A stretch of 64,000 bases of DNA. Source: Micropterus salmoides (taxonomy: Eukaryota; Chordata; Actinopteri; Centrarchiformes; Centrarchidae). A model generated the notes under the pieces. That model did not search any database, had not been told where the DNA came from, and saw nothing but the letters and a program-made list of their open reading frames with translations. Where the stretch lies: the NCBI RefSeq assembly GCF_014851395.1, contig NW_024044459.1, forward strand, positions 19,168,664 through 19,232,663, in the 5' to 3' direction. How positions within the stretch are numbered: position 1 is the first letter of the stretch; each line of letters opens with the position of its first letter. Shown here one piece after another: positions 61,428 to 64,000 of the stretch. The position numbers were made by a program, and so were the translations under genes.

Positions 61428-63587
61428 GTAGAAACATTTGCTCATCCTTACATTTATACACACATTTATATAAACCAGCAAATTGGATATAGGTAAAGAT
61501 TCTGGGTGAAATTGTGGTCATACAGTATACGTGCATTCTATATATGATTTACCGCACTCGAAAAGCACATACTGTCTACCATATTTACTGTCTGTCTTCA
61601 GGTTTATTTTGGTAGTAACATTAGTAGCATTAGCAGTTGTCTGCACATGTTATCATACTCTCAGTTTTTGTATGATGGATCAAGTGTGTTATAATATATA
61701 ACCTGTAGTTATGCTACACACTTCATTGGTTCATCAAACACATTGACATTGCAGTTCGAGGAGTCCTGTCAACAGTTTACAGACGCCTCCTTTATAAAAG
61801 TGTTCTTTGGGGGAAAATGCTATTTGGGCCGCAGGGGATTTTTTTTGCTGAAATACCGACAGCGGTCACTGAGCAAAATTGAAAACAAGGCTGAGCATCA
61901 GAAAGGGGGCCTTAAAGAGACAGGAGCTAAAATGGCTTGTTGAGCATAATAGGTTCTTTTTACAGGTCAAACCTAAGTACAGGGTGAAACCTATTCAAGT
62001 TTATTTATTGATTTGTTTAAAAATATATACTGTACTTCACAACATTTAATGATTTTTATGTTTGTTGACATTTATTTGAGCTGTAACAAACAGATATTCT
62101 ACAACACTGCAGATATGCAGCTTATAATCAGTGTCTGCTGTTCTTAGCACAGTAGAGCACTGCTTTCATAGGATGTTACCCTGTGTCTCACAGGATCTCG
62201 TGTCTGCATTTTGCAAATGTTTGTTGAGCTTCTTCTCAGAACTCGGCACAGCACTGAAGCGTTTAACAGCTAGCAGGTCCCACAGCTTGTGCACGATAGA
62301 TAATTCTGGAGATCTGTGTGTGGTCATCAATAAGATGGAAACTCACAGAAGCCTTTAAAAGGTTGGTTAGTGTCAGTTTGCCAGGCTGTGTCACAAATGC
62401 ATATACATACTCTAAATTAACTCACAGGCAGAAAGGCATTTCCTGTTTCCAGCTGTTTTAGTCACAGGGGTTTCCCCCCTCCTTTTCTGAAATCATCTCT
62501 TTTCTCTGTGTTTGTTTTGTTTTCATAAATGATAGTTTGCCACGTCTAAGAAGCATCTTTTGGTGTACACTTTGCCACATGTCAAAACAAGACCAAAGCA
62601 GTGATGACATTTACTGTAGCTTTGTCTCTGTGTGATGTATTGGTGGTTTTCATCACATTCACTGATTGATTTTGTCTTTTAACTGCAGCTACAGAGTGTG
62701 CTGTGATGTTGAGCAGGCTTTGGTGTTAACCAAGCTCAAAAAGCCAAAGGGTAAATTTACTAGTCTAGTCACAGCTTAGACTAATGAAAACTAATCAGAG
62801 CATTAGTCTGTTGTTGCCTTGCGTGCCGAGTAGCAGTGTCACTGTTAAATCTCCATAAAATGTTTCCTGCTGAGAACTTTTTTGGATGGTGTAAGAGATT
62901 GTCATGTTGTTGGCCATTTAACCTAGTTGATCTTGAAGAAATTGAGTTACTGTTCCTATGAGTGCAGACAGATTTAATCTGTCTGTGCCTGTCACACATT
63001 TCTTTAGAATACAGTAATTTTCATGCATTAATGTATCAGCTTGTTTTTGTGCTTAACTACCTCAAAGAATCTGCAATATTCATGTCTTCTTTTAGTCTTT
63101 GGTTAGTCGATATGCCTCCTACACTATTTCCTGTTTGTTTGGGGTTTGTTTCAGCCAGTGACAACTTTTCTGCTTATTCCTTCATGATTAATACATCAAC
63201 TCAACAATCAGAAAATATTTAAGTGTCATATGTAAAATATATTTGTTGGAGTAACTTGCATTTTTAAGTTTGGAACAAGAAAGATTCAGCTTGCCGTCCC
63301 CTGACTTCGCTTGACAGCTCACCACAGCACAGCAGGATGTCTTTTTCTTTCTTTTTTTTTTAAATATGTATGCTTGGCTCCCCACATGAGACCTCATGGC
63401 ATATAACCCTGCAATACTTCCAGACGGGGCCAGCTGCAAGGCTGTATGTGCTTGCACACCCAGTCCCCCAAGATCCCCAAACCAGTAATCACAGTGGCTA
63501 AGTTCACTGCTGTCCTAGCCTCCGCCATCTATAAGGTCACTGGAAGCCGAGTTCAGTCTCTGTGTATATTCTGGCACAAACGGAGCA

Positions 63588-63590
<3 letters not shown>

Positions 63591-63618
<28 letters not shown>
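63591..63618. repeat. (GT)n microsatellite
   Basis: A GT run followed by ATGTATGT. Confidence 0.95.
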
Positions 63619-63626
<8 letters not shown>

Positions 63627-63725
63627 GTGCTTGTAGTGTTTTATATTTAGCAGCCCTCAACTCTTCTGCCAGCTGCAGCTCTAACCATGTGCGTGAGGTA
63701 ATTCAGTTGATGATAGAGCCAGAGC

Positions 63726-63728
<3 letters not shown>

Positions 63729-63780
<52 letters not shown>

Positions 63781-63786
63781 ATGTAT
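63729..63786. repeat. (GT)n-(GTAT)n compound microsatellite
   Basis: A GT run grading into GTAT repeats. It accounts for the open frames on both strands here. Confidence 0.97.
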
Positions 63787-63869
63787 CAGAATTGGCAGGA
63801 TTTTCCTGGCTGATTGCAATGCTGCTTAAGTTGGCCAACTGCATTGCTACTCTGAGTGCTCCCCCACTG

Positions 63870-63899
63870 GTGTGTGTGTGTGTGTGTGTGTGTCTGTCT
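63870..63899. repeat. (TG)n microsatellite with TCTG end
   Basis: A TG run followed by TCTGTCTG. Confidence 0.95.
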
Positions 63900-64000
63900 G
63901 TGTAATCTTGGCAGGGCAGAGAGTTAAGGCCCTGAGTATGGCCTTAAAAGGAACGAGAGCTGTGGACTTGCATGCTCACATTTTAACATACACAAGAAAA

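Larger units (their letters stand above)
61428..64000 (+). other. sh2b3: sh2b3 intron after first coding exon, truncated by window edge
   Basis: The open frame continues 22 codons into the intron before a stop, but the donor and loss of similarity mark the boundary at 61427. No PH or SH2 exon is found. GT repeats are listed separately. Confidence 0.6.

Noticed and set aside
61428..61496. Continuation of the sh2b3 frame after DPPK
   Set aside because: A GTAGAA donor follows AAG, similarity ends there, and the tail (HPYIYTHIYINQQ) is simple AT-rich translation.
63446..63844. 127-codon open frame and its antisense
   Set aside because: Two GT/GTAT microsatellites provide most of the length.
1..64000. 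CRISPR arrays, bacterial operons, viral genomes or toxin systems
   Set aside because: None present. Spliced vertebrate genes and fish repeats account for the recognisable content.

Overview
The window is nuclear DNA from a ray-finned fish, probably an advanced teleost. It holds vertebrate genes with GT-AG introns, abundant CA/GT and GA microsatellites, and many teleost-type transposon remnants. Nothing in it looks bacterial or viral apart from old transposable elements. Gene calls come from translating exons and comparing them with remembered vertebrate proteins; no search was run. Layout: (1) 360-18479, minus strand: the 5' two-thirds of hsd17b4, the peroxisomal D-bifunctional protein of beta-oxidation. 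Twelve coding exons join in one frame to give residues 1-322, covering the whole dehydrogenase domain; the hydratase and SCP2 parts lie past the left edge. (2) 22675-27991, plus strand: prr16 (Largen), two coding exons, 334 residues. (3) 39484-40383, plus strand: pheta1 (sesquipedalian-1), a single coding exon of 299 residues, with likely non-coding 5' exons near 37.0-37.9 kb. (4) About 44.7 kb to the right edge, plus strand: sh2b3 (LNK), with a probable non-coding first exon near 45.0 kb, a roughly 15-kb intron and the first coding exon at 60237-61427; the rest of the PH domain and the SH2 domain lie beyond the window. Two pairs of neighbours match human arrangements: HSD17B4/PRR16 (human 5q23) and PHETA1/SH2B3 (human 12q24). 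The window therefore joins two blocks that are on different human chromosomes, somewhere between about 28.0 and 37.0 kb. The four genes have no shared pathway: peroxisomal lipid oxidation, cell-size control, endosomal recycling and cytokine-receptor adaptor signalling. Most of the remaining sequence is introns and repeats. Intron 8 of hsd17b4 carries a composite insertion of about 6 kb with 440-520-bp inverted termini, containing a broken L2-type LINE and a probable solo LTR. Intron 7 carries a teleost repeat with two monomers of about 590 bp. The hsd17b4-prr16 spacer is a patchwork of LINE 3' ends and inverted-repeat elements. The prr16 intron has a clean 301-bp hAT-type MITE with a perfect 8-bp target duplication. 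The sh2b3 intron has several copies of one interspersed family and a MITE-like element. I found no convincing new gene system. The most interesting items are the long-TIR composite element, the unexplained minus-strand coding fragment inside it, the junction of two synteny blocks, and a CACGTG (CLEAR/E-box) palindrome in the likely pheta1 promoter.
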